Source of the DNA: an uncultured Clostridium sp.
Lineage (GTDB): Bacteria > Bacillota > Clostridia > TANB77 > CAG-508
NCBI GenBank assembly: GCA_900557045.1
Contig: USQY01000072.1
Span: 1 to 5,376 of the forward strand
Direction: 5' to 3'
Length of the DNA: 5,376 bases
The notes beneath the pieces are model-generated. The model had not been told where the DNA came from and ran no database searches. It saw only the letters and a list, made by a program, of their open reading frames with translations. Positions 4,169 to 5,376 of the stretch are shown one piece after another. A program made the position numbers and the translations under genes. Every line of letters starts with the position of its first letter. The first letter of the stretch is position 1.

Positions 4169-5344
4169 TTGTTTATAGCCCATATAAGAGAAAAGGATAA
4201 CAAAATACAGACTGTTGAGGAACATAGTAAGCAAACAGCAGTAATATGTCAAAAAAATTCAATAGATGAGCTTAAAAATATTGCATATAACATAGGATTA
4301 TTACATGATGTAGGTAAATATCAAAACTCTTTTCAAAATAGAATAAGAGGTGAAAATATTCGTGTTGAACATTCTACGTGTGGAGCACTTGTGGCTGAAA
4401 AGGAGTATAAAAAGATTTTAAAATTTTTATTTCAATATTGTATTACAGGACACCATTCAGGAATTCCGAATGGTGGATTAAAAATTGACACAGAAGATAT
4501 GAGTACACTTTCTGGAAGATTAAAAAGAAAATTTGAAAACTATGATGAATATAAAGAAGAGTTGAAATTATTAAATTTAGACGAAAATTATTTATTCGAA
4601 TATATGAAAAAAGATTGTTATAAAACAGAGGATATTATTGAAAAATATGCATTTATAGTAAGGTATTTATTTTCATGTTTAACAGATGCAGATACTATTG
4701 ATACAGCTAATTTTTGTAATGGAGTAGAATATAAGAATTTAAGTTCTAATTTTGAAGGTTGCTTGAAAAAATTAAATCAAAAATTTAATGAATTTAATCC
4801 AATTACTGAGCTTCAAAAAGCACGTTCCCAAATTCAAAAACAGGTATATGAAAAAATAGATAAAGATTCTAAAATATATTTAATGAATATGCCTACAGGA
4901 AGTGGAAAAACATTATGTAGTGTGAAATTTGCTTTAGAAAGAGCAATTAGAACTAATAAAAAAAGAATAATTTATATAATTCCTTATAATAGTATTATTG
5001 ATCAAACAGTAAATGAATTTGAAAAAATATTTGGAAAGGATTTACAAATATTAAGACATCAATCTACGTTTTCAATAGATGAAAAAAGTGATGTAACAGA
5101 AGATTATAAAAATACATTGAAATTATCTATGGAAAATTGGAATGCGGATTTTATAGTAACAACATCAGTTCAATTTTTTGAAACTATTTATTCAAATAAA
5201 CGTGGGAAATTAAGAAAATTGCATAATATGCAAGATAGTATTTTAATTTTCGATGAGGCACATCTAATGCCAAAAGATTATTTACAGCCTTGTTTACGAG
5301 GAATATATTATATAACTAAGCTTGGATCTAGGTCAAGTTTTTAG
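4169..5344 (+). CDS. cas3: Truncated CRISPR-associated nuclease-helicase Cas3 (type I, I-C-like)
   Basis: Cas3 is the target-degrading nuclease-helicase recruited by Cascade in type I CRISPR-Cas. Numbered from TTG 4169, the HD nuclease domain is complete: His19 (VEEH), His46-Asp47 with Lys50 (LLHDVGK), His68 (VEHS), His95-His96 (GHHSGIP) and Asp173 (SCLTDAD). The helicase starts with an arginine-containing R.QIQ segment near 219, Walker A MPTGSGKT (241-248), motif Ia (IIYIIPYNSIIDQT, 267-280), TTSVQF near 331 and the DEAH box (362-365). Homology stops after about residue 384. The last seven residues (LGSRSSF) come from unrelated sequence, so motif III onward and the second RecA domain are missing, about half of the usual 750-800 aa. 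The opening AHIREKDNKIQTVEEH resembles I-C Cas3. TTG 4169 is preferred over GTG 4160 because AAGGAAG (4154-4160) lies eight bases before it and overlaps the GTG. As the first gene of a usual I-C operon it would precede cas5. The product is probably non-functional as a helicase. Confidence 0.88.
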   Translation: MFIAHIREKDNKIQTVEEHSKQTAVICQKNSIDELKNIAYNIGLLHDVGKYQNSFQNRIRGENIRVEHSTCGALVAEKEYKKILKFLFQYCITGHHSGIPNGGLKIDTEDMSTLSGRLKRKFENYDEYKEELKLLNLDENYLFEYMKKDCYKTEDIIEKYAFIVRYLFSCLTDADTIDTANFCNGVEYKNLSSNFEGCLKKLNQKFNEFNPITELQKARSQIQKQVYEKIDKDSKIYLMNMPTGSGKTLCSVKFALERAIRTNKKRIIYIIPYNSIIDQTVNEFEKIFGKDLQILRHQSTFSIDEKSDVTEDYKNTLKLSMENWNADFIVTTSVQFFETIYSNKRGKLRKLHNMQDSILIFDEAHLMPKDYLQPCLRGIYYITKLGSRSSF

Positions 5345-5376
5345 ACACATTTTTCTACGAATTTATATATATTTTT
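5321..5376. mobile_element. Possible insertion-sequence end interrupting cas3
   Basis: From about 5321 the Cas3 reading collapses, although intact homologues continue with a conserved segment leading to the motif III TAT. The new sequence contains GGTCAAGTTTTTAGACACA (5331-5349), which resembles the GTC-rich outer ends of some IS3-type elements. Only 56 bases are visible and no transposase, so the family is a guess. Window termination here fits a contig broken at a repeated element. An indel frameshift is the alternative, but the other two frames past the junction do not restore Cas3-like sequence. Confidence 0.4.

Noticed and set aside
1..5376. tRNA, rRNA or classical riboswitch genes
   Set aside because: No cloverleaf with a GTTC-type T arm, no rRNA-like blocks and no recognisable riboswitch core was seen on either strand by eye.

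Overview
The window is AT-rich, uses clostridial-type ribosome binding sites (AGGAGG, AAAGGGG) and favours AGA/TTA-type codons. Together with a SipW/TasA matrix locus and an SPQTG (not LPXTG) sorting motif, this points to a low-GC Gram-positive of the Clostridia, possibly near Peptostreptococcaceae. The genus is inference. All supported genes lie on the + strand.

Positions 1-2709 hold a cell-surface or biofilm-matrix locus. It contains a wall-anchored TasA-like protein with an SPQTG sorting signal (205-1365), a classical TasA/camelysin-family protein with a SipW-dependent signal peptide (1377-2048), and an ER-type signal peptidase I, SipW (2233-2709). SipW would cleave both exported proteins. 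The TasA-type protein could form fibres, and the sortase-anchored protein could tether them to the wall. The 5' end is unusual: a strong Shine-Dalgarno lies inside a hairpin, its ATG is one base out of frame with the main gene, and a five-G run lies between. A roughly 100-nt palindromic region separates the fibre gene from sipW. Tandem 33-bp repeats begin inside the sipW stop codon and can fold into a terminator.

Positions 2767-4030 are accessory sequence. They contain a 14-codon open frame with a perfect RBS, direct repeats whose last copy carries the -35 box of a strong promoter, and an unrecognised, very acidic 130-aa protein with its own palindromic promoter and strong terminator. A third copy of the sipW-end repeat, a 27-bp inverted-repeat (MITE-like) element and the C-terminal relic of an ABC-F ATPase follow.

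Positions 4031-5376 hold the start of a type I (probably I-C-like) CRISPR-Cas operon. Its cas3 has intact HD nuclease motifs, Walker A and DEAH box, but is cut off at about residue 384, roughly half the usual length, by unrelated sequence that looks like an insertion-sequence end. A 13-bp stem hairpin overlapping three Spo0A-box-like heptamers lies just upstream. No CRISPR array, other cas gene, tRNA or rRNA is present. The window probably stops at a repeat-caused contig edge (inference).
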